Below, piece after piece: positions 45,561-56,373 of a DNA stretch of 64,000 bases (positions are counted from its first letter, which is position 1; every line of letters begins with the position of its first letter). The stretch comes from Antilocapra americana. Taxonomy: Eukaryota; Chordata; Mammalia; Artiodactyla; Antilocapridae. The notes beneath the pieces were generated by a model, which saw nothing but the letters and a program-made list of their open reading frames with translations, did no database searches and was not told the origin of the DNA. The stretch spans positions 60,846,180 through 60,910,179 of the forward strand of contig ML662442.1 of assembly GCA_007570785.1 (NCBI GenBank), in the 5' to 3' direction. The position numbers were made by a program, and so were the translations under genes.

Positions 45561-46216
45561 TCTCTCCTGTTGTGCCTAAACTTTTTTTTCTAATATTTTA
45601 AATGTTTATTTTACATTCTTACAAGGACAAGACCATTAGAATAAGTTTCAGTTGCAGATTGTCAACCAATATGCAAGACACATTAGGCTTACCCAGTACC
45701 AAGGTTGCTTAGCTTAGTGAGGGGTAAAAAGCACGATGCAGAGCAAGAGAATCCGGGCAGTATCTCATGTGCACTGTCATAGCACTGTTATCAAGAAATG
45801 ATGATAAACATTAAGAGAGCGAGTCACATCAGCATAGGGAAGCTACAGAGACTAAGGACCCTCAGCTTAATTACCTAAAGGGCATTCTTTGGTATGGCTT
45901 CAGTACATTAAAGATAGAGTATATAACAAACAGAGTATATAATATAAATAATAAACAGAGTGTATAATAAACTTCTACTTATCAAAGACATTGAATAAAA
46001 TACAGTTGATTCAGTCCAGACTTTAATGTATTTTAAATTTTTCACAATTTATAAAGTTATAAGTAAAACAATCCAGTAGATGTCAGTAAACACTGTTTGT
46101 AGTTGAATGAATTTCTTTTTCAGTTGTACAGTTCAGTAGGTATTGAGTCTTTTTCCATATACTGTTTCCTCAATAGCTATAAAGAGTTTTCATTTTACAC
46201 TCTTAATAAAATATTT
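45561..46216. other. Unassigned stretch
   Basis: No secure element. A small repeat of ACAGAGTATATAAT/ACAGAGTGTATAAT lies at 45930-45970. Confidence 0.5.
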
Positions 46217-46432
46217 GGGCTTCCCTGGTGGCTCAGTGTTAAAGAATCACCTATCAATGCAGGAACCACAGGAGATGCGGATTTGATCCCTGGGTCAGGA
46301 AGATCCCCTGGAGGAGAAAATGGCAACCGACTCCAGTGTTCTTGCCAGAAAAGTCCCATGGACAGAGAAGCCTGGAGGGTTAAATGGGGTTGCAGTAGAG
46401 TCAGACATGACTGAGTGTGCACACACACACAT
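46217..46432 (+). mobile_element. Bov-tA SINE, sense
   Basis: Sense SINE from GGGCTTCCCTGGTGGCTCAG to GACTGAGTGTGCACACACACAC. It pairs in inverted orientation with the SINE at 46505-46712. Confidence 0.94.
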
Positions 46433-46504
46433 AATAAACATAATATACAATTGTGCCAGTCATGGATAGTGTGCTTAGATTTAAAAATAGTACAAATCGT
46501 CTTA

Positions 46505-46712
46505 AAGTGAAAGTGAAGTTGTTGCTCAGTCGTGTCCGATTCTTTGTGACCCTATGGACTATAGTCTGCCAGTCTCCTCCATCCATGGGATTTCCCAGGC
46601 AAGAAGTTGCCATTTCCTTCTCCAGGGGATCTTCCCGACCCAGAGATTGAACCCAGGTCTCCCGCATTGCAGGCAGACTCTTGACCATCTGAGCCAGCAG
46701 ACAACTCCGCTC
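46505..46712 (-). mobile_element. Bov-tA SINE, antisense
   Basis: Antisense SINE from AAAGTGAAAGTGAAGTTGTT to the head end GACCATCTGAGCCAGC. A short internal deletion removes about 15 bp near 46603. Confidence 0.93.
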
Positions 46713-47149
46713 TAAGTAAGAAATAAAGTCTTCTAGGTCCATTCTGTTTCCCAGTGGGTACACTGATTCCATAGACCCTACTAGCAGTCATTTCTTTATT
46801 TCTCAAGTTATAATCAAAACACATATACATAGTGGCTCTTCAAACCACAGCAATGGTCCTTTGGACAGTGGAGAAAAGGTCATGGAGTAGAAAAAGCTGA
46901 ACTGGATCCCTTAAAACTATCTTCACTTACTTCTGGCCAATATAGCGATCATAAAACAATATTGTATCTCAGTGTACTGGCAGAAATCAATGCCGCTCTC
47001 AAAAGATTTCAGGATGATACATAGCATGTTAGAAAAAAATTATTAGGGAGGAAAAGAAAATGGGAAGGAGACAGGAAGAACCAGGTAGGGCTGAGTTTGG
47101 GGTTCCACTTTGAGGCAGTGTGGTCGGGGCAGGCATTTGTATGATGAAA
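46713..47149. other. Unassigned stretch
   Basis: No recognised element. Confidence 0.5.
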
Positions 47150-47545
47150 CCTGAGGGAAGTGAGGGACTAACTTGTATGGCTATCTGAGCAAAGGGCTTT
47201 TTCTGGTGGGAAGAAAGCAAAGGAAAAGGCCTGGCAGTAAGACTGTCCTGTCCTGTTGGGTGAGCAGTGAGGTGGCCAGTGTGACTTGGGCACAGTGAGT
47301 GAGAGGTAGCAGGAACTGATCATGTAGGGCTTTGCAGATCATTTCGGGAATTTTGGCTTTTACTCTGAGTGAGGTGGGAAGCGACTGTGGTGTGAAATAA
47401 TATGTTCTAATGAGATCATTCTTAGTACCGTGTTAAGCAGGAAAGGTGAGAATGGTGACAAGGTTACTGCAGAAACCTAAGAAAAGATGATTGACCGTGG
47501 GCCTCGGTGGTAGCAGTAGAAGCAGTAAAGAGTCAAACTGCAAAT
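47150..47545 (+). repeat. Ancient interspersed repeat, middle part
   Basis: GGTGGCCAGTGTGACTTGGG, CATGTAGGGCTTTGCAGATCA and TTTTGGCTTTTACTCTGAGTGAGG follow the unresolved ancient family in order. This is the clearest copy. Confidence 0.5.
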
Positions 47546-47950
47546 TTTTGATCGTAAAACCAAAACAGTTTTCATTGTCTTGGGCTTGAGTTTCTAGTAT
47601 TCCAGGCTATTGGGATATATTCGGATTCTGACTCTTCCTTCCCAGGGATTTTACATACTCTTTTCCTTTTAGAAGCAGATTGTAACTTAAACCTTTGGAT
47701 AAACATTCAAAAGTCTCATTAATATTGACTTTGATCTTAAAACAAATATTTTTATATTAAAGTCTTGGTTATAAAAACCAAACATGCCTCAAAGACCACC
47801 TTCCTTTCTTCATTTCTCACCCCCTTTCCATCCCCTTCCCCAAACTGTTTAATTCACTTAGCAAGAAGGCAGCATTGATTGTTGGAGGTCTTGGTTTCTA
47901 TCTATGCAGTCACATCATACCATATAATCTGATCTTTGTGTTCAGCACTA
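47546..47950. other. Unassigned stretch
   Basis: No recognised element. Confidence 0.5.
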
Positions 47951-48145
47951 TGGGTTCCCAGATGGCTCAGCTATATAGAATTTGCCTGCGATGCAAGAGA
48001 CGCAAGAGATCTTTGGGTAAAGATTCCTCGGAGGAGGAAATGGCAACCTACTCAAGTATTCTTGCTGGGACAATCCTATGGACACAAAAACCTGTTGGGC
48101 AACAGTCCATGGGGTCTCAAAGAGCTAGACATAACTGAGCTCAGC
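47951..48145 (+). mobile_element. Bov-tA SINE, sense
   Basis: Sense SINE from GGGTTCCCAGATGGCTCAGC to GACATAACTGAGC; somewhat more diverged than its neighbours. Confidence 0.92.
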
Positions 48146-48210
48146 CCTATAGGTCTTTGGTTGTGGGTGGCAGAATGAGGAGTAAGTACTTCACTTCTCC
48201 TGGCTTCTTT

Positions 48211-48454
48211 AACACAGGTAAACATGTTTCAAGCATGCGTGCGTTCTCGTGTCTGACTCTTTGTGACCCCATGGACTGTAGCCTGCCAGGCTCCTTTGTC
48301 CAGAGAATTTTCCTGGCAAGAATATTGAAGTGGGTTGCTGTTTCCTACTCCAGGGATCTCCCCGACCCGGGAATCGAACCTGTATCTCTTGCATCTCCTG
48401 TATTGGCAGGTGATCTTTACCACAGTGCCACCTGGGAAGTCAACACAGGTAAAC
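48211..48454 (-). mobile_element. Bov-tA SINE, antisense, with 13-bp target-site duplication
   Basis: Antisense SINE 48224-48441 between perfect direct repeats AACACAGGTAAAC (48211-48223 and 48442-48454). The intact duplication suggests a relatively recent insertion. Confidence 0.96.
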
Positions 48455-49309
48455 TCTTCCCTGAAGAACCGATTTCAATCCTAGTTAAAGAATATTTTAT
48501 TTGTTACGAGACAATAGTTATTAAGCATGACGGAGAAGATACACACACACAAAACAAAGTTTATTTTCAATCTCCCAAAATCTTCCATAGATGAGCATTA
48601 AGTATATTACATCTTTCAAATTCAAGAAAGCCAGAAACACAGTACATAAAAGGTCTTGCATTATTAGAAATGTTGTATATGATTTCCACTAGAAAGCTCT
48701 TGGCGATTTATGACTGAACTAAGACATGCATTCTCTTGAATTTCTGATTAAAGAATTGTACTTACTAAAAGTACGGACTTAATTGTTCTCATATAACAAA
48801 TAAAAACACTAACTATTCATTATTATTTGAAAATTAACAAACTGGCCTGTGAGTTTTATGAGTTTGCCAAAGTTGTTGAGAAAGGATTCTCAATGGACTT
48901 CAATAATCAAACTTGGGGACATAATCTTTTAAAAGTGCTTGCTTTTATGGGCACAAACAATGGAAATAGATAAAAGTGAAACATCAGAAAATTTCAGAAA
49001 TCATAAATAATAATATATTACCATATCAAATCACTAAATAATCCTTAGGGTACTGGAAATCAGAGTCCATTTCCACTTACAAAGGAAGAAAAAAAGGGAC
49101 AGAGAAGCACACTAACACAGAATATAGGCACTTATGAAAGATTTCTCATTGTAATTTTTTTTCTGTTGAAAAGTTGTTTCATAATTTGTCTTCATAAACT
49201 AGTACCAAAAGAGTGAATAATTCCTATACATAATTACGAGATATTAGATTGCCTGTATTTTTGTATACAGCACGACCTATGAACCAAGTCCAAAGTTGGC
49301 CATTAAATC
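48455..49309. other. Unassigned stretch
   Basis: AT-rich; nothing recognised. Confidence 0.5.
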
Positions 49310-49554
49310 CCTGTATAATACCTGTATGGCTTCCTGGGTGGTTCAATGGTAAAGAATCTGCCTGCCAATGCAGGAGATGCAGGAGACATGGGTTTGATCC
49401 CTGGATCAGGAAGATCCACTGGAGGAGTAAATGGTAAACCACCCCAGGAAAGTTCTTGCTTGGAAAATTCCATGGCAGAGGAGGCTGGCGGGCTACAGTC
49501 CATGGGGTCACAAGAATTGAACAAAATAGCACACATGCATAACTCCTGTATAAT
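49310..49554 (+). mobile_element. Bov-tA SINE, sense, with target-site duplication
   Basis: Sense SINE about 49328-49535 flanked by the perfect 10-bp direct repeat CCTGTATAAT (49310-49319 and 49545-49554). Confidence 0.94.
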
Positions 49555-50654
49555 TCTCTGTCATTTTATTTTGTTAGAGGCAAAACAATGTTGTCCCCGT
49601 ATACTGAATACATAAATGGTATATAAATGAAATGGCTTTCCTACAATCCTAATAAACATTTACCTAAAGGGTTATCTAGTGTAGATTACATAAATTAATA
49701 AAGCATATTACCAAATCTTTGGTGATATTGCAGTAATGAACTCTGGTTATTAAAGGACAGGGGAAAAAGTTATGGGAACTTCCTGTAACTCACAGTGGTT
49801 TTGACTGTCAAGTCTCAAACACAATTTTCACTATATGTTTCTAAAACTAAATGAAAATGTGAAGTCAAACTTATTTCCACAGCTCCAAGGGAATCACATA
49901 AGAAACCTGGTTATTTTAGATCACTCTCATATAATTATTTTTTGTTATTTTTAACAATAATGATGATAACACTAAAAAATGGAAAAACAAATTCTGAGGA
50001 AAGTGAAGATATTTGGTGAGCTTTTATCCTATTTTAAATTGTTTTACTAAGAAACTAAAGTATAAAAGTAATTTCCAATTGCTTAATTGTCAGTAGTGGG
50101 GAGAGAAACCACAAAAAATGTGCACATTAAATAAACATGTCCCAAGAAACAGTAACAAAAAATACATGTAGATTTTGGCACAACAGAATTTTGTTGTGGA
50201 TAGGTTTCACAGACTGTGAATTTTATATCTTAGGTTGCTCTTTAAGTTTTATCTGTTAAAACTGTTAATGTTGTCTTTGCCTTTGCAATGGCCCAGGCTC
50301 CTTTCGGGGCTATTTTTTCAGCTAGAAAGTTAGGTTTGCTTTTACACTGCAACATTTATGTTCACTGCCCAAGTGGCTTCAGTCACATCTCATTATTTTT
50401 GATGCTCTTCAGTTTTGAAGATTTCTGTAAGAACAAAAGATTAAGAGGGGTCCATTAGAAACAGGTATTAGAAACAGTCAAGAAAGAAACTACTTGCTTT
50501 CAAGTACTGTTTGTAGGACACTCACCTGCCTGTAAGTTTTTGAGAACTGAGAACAAAATAAGAACCAAACCAAAACAAACAAACAAAAAAACACACAACT
50601 CCAAGGAATTAACGTAAACCCTTCAAAAACAAAGTAGATATTTCTGTGAGATAA
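49555..50654. other. 1.1 kb without recognised features
   Basis: AT-rich; an AAAC-rich patch at 50570-50595. No gene seen. Confidence 0.5.
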
Positions 50655-51086
50655 TACATTAAATTTGTTAAGTGTCTTTTAGTTTACAAAGTGCTTTTTT
50701 TGTGTTTTATTTTATTTTTTTTAATTTACTTTACTTTATTGTGTTGGTTTTGCCATACATTGACATGAATCCACCATGGGTATACATATGCTCCCCCTCC
50801 AGAAGCCCCCTCCCTCCTCCCTCCCGATTCCCTTCCCCTGGGTCATCCCGGTGCACCAATCCCAAGCATCAAACCTGGGCTGGTGATTGATTTCACATAT
50901 GATAATTAACATGTTTCAATGCCATTCTCCCATATCATCCCACCCTTGCCCTCTTCCACAGAGTCCACGAGACTGTTCTATACATCTGCGTTTCTTTTGC
51001 TGTCTCGCATGCAGGGTTCTCGTTACCATCTTTCTAAATTCCATATATATGCGTTAGTATACTGTATTTTTGTTTTTCCTTCTGGC

Positions 51087-52019
51087 TTACTTCACTCTGG
51101 ATAATAGGCTCCAGTTCCATCCACCTGTGTAGAACTGATTCAAATGAATTTTTTTTTTTAATGCTGAGTAATATTCCATTGTGTATATGTACCACAGCTT
51201 TCTTATCCATTCATCAGTTGATGGGCATCTAGGTTGCTTCCATGTCCTGGCTATTGTAAACAATGCGGCGATGAACATTGGGGTACACGTGTCTCTTTCA
51301 ATTCTGGTTTCCTCGGTGTGTATGCCCAGCAGTGGGATTGCTGGGTCATATGGCAGGTCTATTTGCAGTTTTTTAAGGAATCTCCACACTGTTCTCCATA
51401 CTGGCTGTACTAGTTTGCATTCCCACCAACAGTGTAAGAGGGTTCCTTTTTCTCCACATCCTCTCCAGCATTTACTGCTTGTAGACTTCTGGATGGCAGC
51501 CATTCTGACTGGTGTAAAGTGGTACCTCATTGTGGTTTTGATTTGCATTTCTCTGATAATGAGTGATGTTGAGCATCTTTTCATGTGTTTGTTAGCCATT
51601 TTTATGTCTTCTTTGGAGAAATGTCTGTTTAGTTCTTTGGCCCACTTTTTGATTGGGTCGTTTATTTTTCTCGAATGGAGCTGCAGGAGTTGCTTGTATA
51701 TTTTTGAGATTAATTGTTTGTCCGTTGCTTCATTGGCTATTATTTTCTCCCATTCTGAAGGCTGCCTTTTCACCTTGCTTATAGTTTCCTTTGTTGTGCA
51801 GAAGCTTTTAATTTTAATTAGGTCCCATTTGTTTATTCGTGCTTTTATTTCTGATATTCTGGGAGGTGGGTCATAGAGGATCCTGCTTTGGTTTATGTTG
51901 GAGAGTGTTTTGCCTATGTTATCCTCTAGGAGTTTTATAGTTTCTGGTCTTATGATTAGATCTTTGATCCATTTTGAGTTTATTTTTGTGTATGGTGTTA
52001 GAAAGTGTTCTAGTTTCAT
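51087..52019 (-). pseudogene. L1 ORF2 C-terminal domain remnant
   Basis: A 310-codon frame of L1 ORF2 downstream of the RT domain: [14 protein letters not shown], the cysteine/histidine motif CX3CX7HX4C ([18 protein letters not shown]), and the C-terminal [14 protein letters not shown]. It is in frame with the fragment at 52047-52493; only a TGG-to-TAG change (stop at 52047-52049) separates them. At the 3' side a frameshift in an A-run (about 51147-51160) replaces the normal C-terminus. ORF2p normally carries endonuclease, RT and this C-terminal domain; here endonuclease is absent. Confidence 0.94.
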
Positions 52020-52046
52020 TCTTTTACAAGTGGCTGTCCAGTTTTC

Positions 52047-52493
52047 CTAGCACCACTTGTTAAAGAGGTTGTCTTTTCTCCATTGTATATTCTTGCCTCC
52101 TTTGTCAAAGATAAGGTGTCCATAGATGTGTGGATTTATCTCTGGGCTTTCTATTTTGTTCCATTGATCTATATTTCTGTCTTTGTGCCAGTACCATACT
52201 GTCTTGATGACTGTGGCTTTATAGTACAGCCTAAAGTCAGGTAGGTTGATTCCTCCAGTTCCATTCTTCTTTCTCAAGATTGCTTTGGCTATAGGAGGTT
52301 TTTTGTATTTCCATACAAATTGTGAAATTATTTGTTCTAATTCTCTGAAAAAGACCTCTGCTAGCTTGATAGAAATTGCATTGAATCTATAGATTGCTCT
52401 GGGTAGTATACTCATTTTCACTACATTGATTCTTCCAATCCACGAACACGGTATATTTCTCCATCTATTTGTGTCCTCTTTGATGTCTTTCAT
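52047..52493 (-). pseudogene. L1 ORF2 RT-to-C-terminal linker remnant
   Basis: 148 codons: [20 protein letters not shown], then [21 protein letters not shown], ending NKWC at a premature TAG. The frame stays open upstream of this Met to the inversion junction near 52551, so the start is arbitrary. Confidence 0.93.
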
Positions 52494-52574
52494 CAGTGTT
52501 TTATAGTTCTCTATATAAAGGTCTTTTGTTTCTTTAGGTAGAAATACTCCTAACCACTACTATTCAACATAGTT

Positions 52575-52889
52575 TTGGAAGTCTTGGCCACAGCAATCAG
52601 AGCAGATAAAGAAATAAAAGGGATCCAGATTGGAAAAGAAGAAGTAAAATTCTCACTCTTTGCAGATGACATGATCCTCTACACAGAAAATCCTAAAGAC
52701 TCTACCAGAAAATTATTAGAGCTAATCAGTGAATATAGTAAAATTTCAGGATACAAAATCAACACACAGAAATCTCTGGCACTCCTATACACTAACAATG
52801 AGAAAACAGAAAGAGAAATTAAGGAAACAATTTCATTCACCATCGAAACAAAAAGAATAAAATACTTAGGAGTTTTCTTTGTGTTTTAG
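52575..52889 (+). pseudogene. L1 ORF2 reverse transcriptase palm fragment (inverted part)
   Basis: 104 codons on the opposite strand to the rest of the element. It contains the catalytic FADD motif (residues 29-32, about 52659-52670) in the context [15 protein letters not shown], and the following [16 protein letters not shown]. It ends at KYLGVF, exactly where the antisense part resumes. The last residues come from flanking DNA. Confidence 0.94.
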
Positions 52890-53192
52890 TTAATGCTTAT
52901 AAAAACTCTTTTATCTGGTAATGTAAAGTAAAAGCCTGACTCCAAGGTGAAGTTAAGAGACGTGCCTAGCAATCACACAGCTAGTAAGAGGCTAGAGCTT
53001 GATTGTGCTCTAAAAAATGTCCGATTGCAGACCTATCACCTCAACTGTGACACAATGGCTATGCAATGGAGTCCAAATATAGTGGAGGAGAAAAGGGTAC
53101 CTATAATGTTAAATGAAAAAAAAGCTACAGGTCTCAAGCAAAAGCTGTACAGTCTCGAGTTTCTAATGAACATGTGCACAGACTTGACATTA

Positions 53193-53313
53193 AGACATCA
53201 TGTACACCCATGGCTGATTCATGTCAATGTATGGCAAAAACCACTACAATATTGTAAAGTAATTAGCCTCCAATTAAAATAAATTAATTATCTTTTTAAA
53301 AAAGACACCATGT
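53193..53313 (+). mobile_element. Very short 5'-truncated ruminant L1 with target-site duplication
   Basis: About 98 bp of L1 3' terminus (ACCCATGGCTGATTCATGTC, AATTAGCCTCCAATTAAAAT, A-rich tail) between direct repeats AAGACATCATGT (about 53192-53203) and AAGACACCATGT (53302-53313). Confidence 0.9.
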
Positions 53314-53586
53314 CACACTCTCAAGGAAAGTAAGCTACCCTGCACTTTTGTTCAGGGAAGAAGGACGCTTGTTTCCATTATGGCTTTGTGGAGCATGGGG
53401 CATAGGTGATTTAAAAAAAATTCTAATGGCATGAACTATAATAGTCAAACAGTACAGAAAATGGATCATTTCTTTAACTTGTGTGCTCCGCATTGTCCTA
53501 GTGATCTACTGTTAAGTGCTTAGCCTCGTGGACCTGGAGAGGAACACCCTAAGGTTGTTGCCCCTGAGTGTTCATTAGCCTACGAC

Positions 53587-53662
53587 TTCCTCCCTACCTC
53601 CCTTCCTGCCTCCCTTAGCCTCTTCTTCCTTCCTTTCTTCCTCCCTTCCTTCTTGCCTCCAC
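53587..53662. repeat. Polypyrimidine (CCTT/CTTC-rich) tract
   Basis: A 75-bp stretch almost entirely C/T on the + strand (TCCCTACCTCCCTTCCTGCC ... CTTCCTTTCTTCCTCCC). Such purine/pyrimidine mirror tracts can form triplex structures. Confidence 0.88.
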
Positions 53663-53929
53663 ACATCATGTTAATTCCCCTAACAGCCTGAATTTATTTT
53701 CTTCCATCAACTTCCCCTCAGTGCTAAGTGAGGCTGGGGACTAGAAGGTGGGGTCGGATGAGAGGAAGATTGTCTAGACCCCATACTCTCTTTGATTTCA
53801 TTCTCTCTCCTCATCACCCACCATCTCCAACTGCTGCCTTTAGATTTTCACATCTTCCTTTTATCACAAACAGCAATAAAACTACATACTGTGGAATATA
53901 CATTATAGATAAAAGAACACAGGATTCTT

Positions 53930-54050
53930 AGGCAGTATGCCCAGATATAATCCCCACTTCCACCACGGACTGTCTTTGTGACTTTATCTGCAAAAAGGGA
54001 TAACTAAAGAATTTCTCCCTAACAGGGTTGCTTTTCCTAAGGGGAGAGGC
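53930..54050 (+). mobile_element. MIR SINE, sense, partial
   Basis: TTAGGCAGTATGCCCAGATATAATCCCCACTTCCACCAC then GACTGTCTTTGTGACTTTATCTGC and CTAACAGGGTTGC follow MIR with an internal deletion. Confidence 0.6.
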
Positions 54051-54104
54051 TGGGGAGGGCAAATGAAATAGATACACTATAGTACAGAGAAATAATCTGA
54101 AGAA

Positions 54105-54290
54105 CTCCATTAGAGTCCTGATTCTAAGACTTACTGGCTGTGTGTCTTGAGAAATCTCTGAATTCCATTTTCTTACAAGTGAGTAAGTTTTGGCAGCAAT
54201 AAAAGAATCATAGCATTGAGGAAACATCAAATGCAATAACGGACCTGCAAGGGTTTTGTAAAATGTAAAGTGCAACAGAAATATTACTTG
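54105..54290 (+). mobile_element. MIR SINE, sense, partial
   Basis: GATTCTAAGACTTACTGGCTGTGTGTCTTGAG and CTGAATTCCATTTTCTTAC match the central MIR; the 3' part (AAATGTAAAGTGCAACAG) is consistent. Confidence 0.68.
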
Positions 54291-55629
54291 CTATTACTAT
54301 CTCATAGTCACATAAGCCTGTAGCTTGAAAGTTCAATCTGTCATCTTGACAGTTATTAGTCTCACTTTCCCTTGTCAATAAATTGATTTAAGACAGTACA
54401 GAGTTAAGCAGAAAAATGAGAGGGGAGGGATTCAAATAATTAAATTATCTCAATATAAAATAATAGGATTTAAACGATCTTAGTTTGGGAAGGGACCTTA
54501 TAAGTTGCCTCTCTCTGCCTGATTTAGCCCTGTCTTCTACCCAGGGTGGAGATCCCCTCAATGATGCCTGTGCTTTAATGGCCAGCTGAAGTTAAGACAC
54601 TGCTGATTTCATGTTGAATAGAAATGTCGTTCTTTATTGAATTAAGTTGCAAGAATTCTCAAAATGTGAAGGAACTGATTTCTCTGTCAATTATTTAGGT
54701 TTTAAAATTCAAATTGATTAAAAATCATCAAACCTTTTGGCATTCATTGACCACTCCTTTGGAAAATGTCACCAATTTGATTTGGAGGTGATGTTTATTA
54801 CCTTGAATTGAATGCTGACTGATTATTTTTGAAAATTCATAATTACTTAGATGATGACGTTAACTGAGGGCTGTGGAATCATGCACACTCAGGTCCTGGG
54901 AGTTCAAGCCAAATACTTCATCCACAGAAGAATAGACACAAAATGAAGTTTTATTTTGTTTTGTTTTTCTCTCAAAAATGTGTTCTTCAATAGTCAGAAT
55001 AGTTCTTCAATAGTCAATGGCTATGTAAGAACTGACAACTGTTTAATTCACAAAATGAAGCTTTAAAAATATTTAAGATTAGATTAGAAATTTTTTGAAT
55101 GAAAGTATTAAAGTCAAAGAAAATCTCCATTTCATCTGATTTTTGAGGAATCCAGTTCAGGTATATCTAAAAATGCTTTACATTCTCTTACAAAGCTGAT
55201 TTTTCCCAAATAGTTAACTGAATCAAGGCTTGTTATGCCCTATATCTTCCCTTTTGAGAACTTTGAGTGTCCGTTTCCTCAAACTGTTCAACCTGACGTT
55301 GAAAAGTAAAACTTGCAGTAAACACTTCTACCTGCTCTAAGAAGCACTTGTTTGTGAAACTTTCTAGGATCTCTTCCAAACATCTTCAACTGAATTTTCA
55401 CCCATGTACCTTTCCTCTACTTACTTTCCTTTAGCATCTTTAATAACTAAGTTATTGGTTGAGAGGGAAAAAAGCAAATGATACAAATTTATTCTTCTTC
55501 TCATCTGTGGTGGTTACAAGATATTATATCATTTTTCAAAGAGGAGTCATACTCCTGGCAATTGTTTTTGCATGTTTGATAGGTATCACACCTAATCTGT
55601 CAAGAACAGAATGGGAATCTAGGCTTCAT
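54291..55629. other. 1.3 kb without recognised features
   Basis: AT-rich. A small repeat of ATAGTCA/GTTCTTCAATAGTCA at 54983-55017. No gene seen. Confidence 0.5.
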
Positions 55630-56330
55630 TTCTCTATTCAAGAACTATTTATTGAGAACTGGCAGTAAGCCAGGAACTCCTTTAAATCTAAGGACAGAGC
55701 AAATGGATAAAAATTCCTGTCCTCATGGAGCCCACATGTGGAGAAGATGGCCCATAATCAAAATACAGAAGCAAGGTGTGCAGCATGTGAGATGGCATAA
55801 AGGAGATCAGTAGACCCTGATGATGAGATTACAATTTCAAATAAGGTGTTCATGGAAGGAATTGCCAAGAAGGTAATGGCTAAGGAAAGACCTAAATGAG
55901 ATGAAGATAAAAGCCATGCTAACCTCTAGGCGAATGACTATGCCACTTAGAGAAAATAGCCCGTGTTGTGTTGAGGATGGAGTGTCCCTAGTGTTTCTGG
56001 GGAGCAGCTGGGAGGCCAAGGTATCTAGAAGTGGAGAGACCCCTGGAGAATTCTAAAGAAGAGAGTTACATGATCGGATTAAGGTTTTAACACATTCATG
56101 CAGGCTGGCCTGTTGAGAATGGAGGATACTGAGGCAAGGGCATAAGCAGATTGACTAGTTTGGAAGCCAATACAAGAATCCAGATGAAAGATGATGATGG
56201 CTTGGACAAAGCTGATGGCAGTGAACTATGTAAAAAAAAAAAAGATAAATTCTAAATACCTTTTGAGGATAAAGCCAATAGGAATTGCTGATGGAGTAGG
56301 TGATGAGAAGGGGAGAAGAAGAGACAGGTT
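55630..56330 (+). repeat. Ancient interspersed repeat, longest copy
   Basis: Order: AACTATTTATTGAGAACTGG, TCCTGTCCTCATGGAGCCCAC, GGGAGGCCAAGG, GAAGAGAGTTACATGATCGG, GCCAATACAAGAATCCAGATG, AAAGATGATGATGGCTTGGAC, and GGAATTGCTGATGGAGTAGG. This runs through much of the unresolved family seen at six other places in the window. Confidence 0.5.
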
Positions 56331-56373
56331 GTTCATAATTTTCCTACTGTATTAACTTTCAAAATGCCATCAG

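Larger units (their letters stand above)
50699..52888 (-). mobile_element. Ruminant L1 with 5' inversion (twin priming) and target-site duplication
   Basis: The 3' part (about 50710-52551) is antisense: A-rich tail at left, 3' UTR with C-rich tract near 50790-50840, then ORF2. The 5' part (about 52552-52877) is inverted to sense and carries the upstream neighbouring ORF2 segment. Both parts meet at the same ORF2 position (KYLGVF), sharing about 8 bp (TTAGGAGT). An 11-bp direct repeat TTTGTGTTTTA flanks the element (50699-50709 and 52878-52888). On the L1 sense strand the target would be CT/AAAACACAAA, close to the L1 endonuclease preference. Few inactivating changes, so relatively young. Confidence 0.95.
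50655..53015 (-). mobile_element. MIR SINE, antisense, interrupted by L1
   Basis: MIR pieces lie on both sides of the L1 at 50699-52888: left 50655-50698 (TTTAGTTTACAAAGTGC) and right about 52889-53015 (AATGCTTATAAAAACTC, AAGGTGAAGTTAAGAGACGTG, CAATCACACAGCTAGTAAGAGG). Removing the L1 and one target-site copy restores a continuous MIR. Confidence 0.8.
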
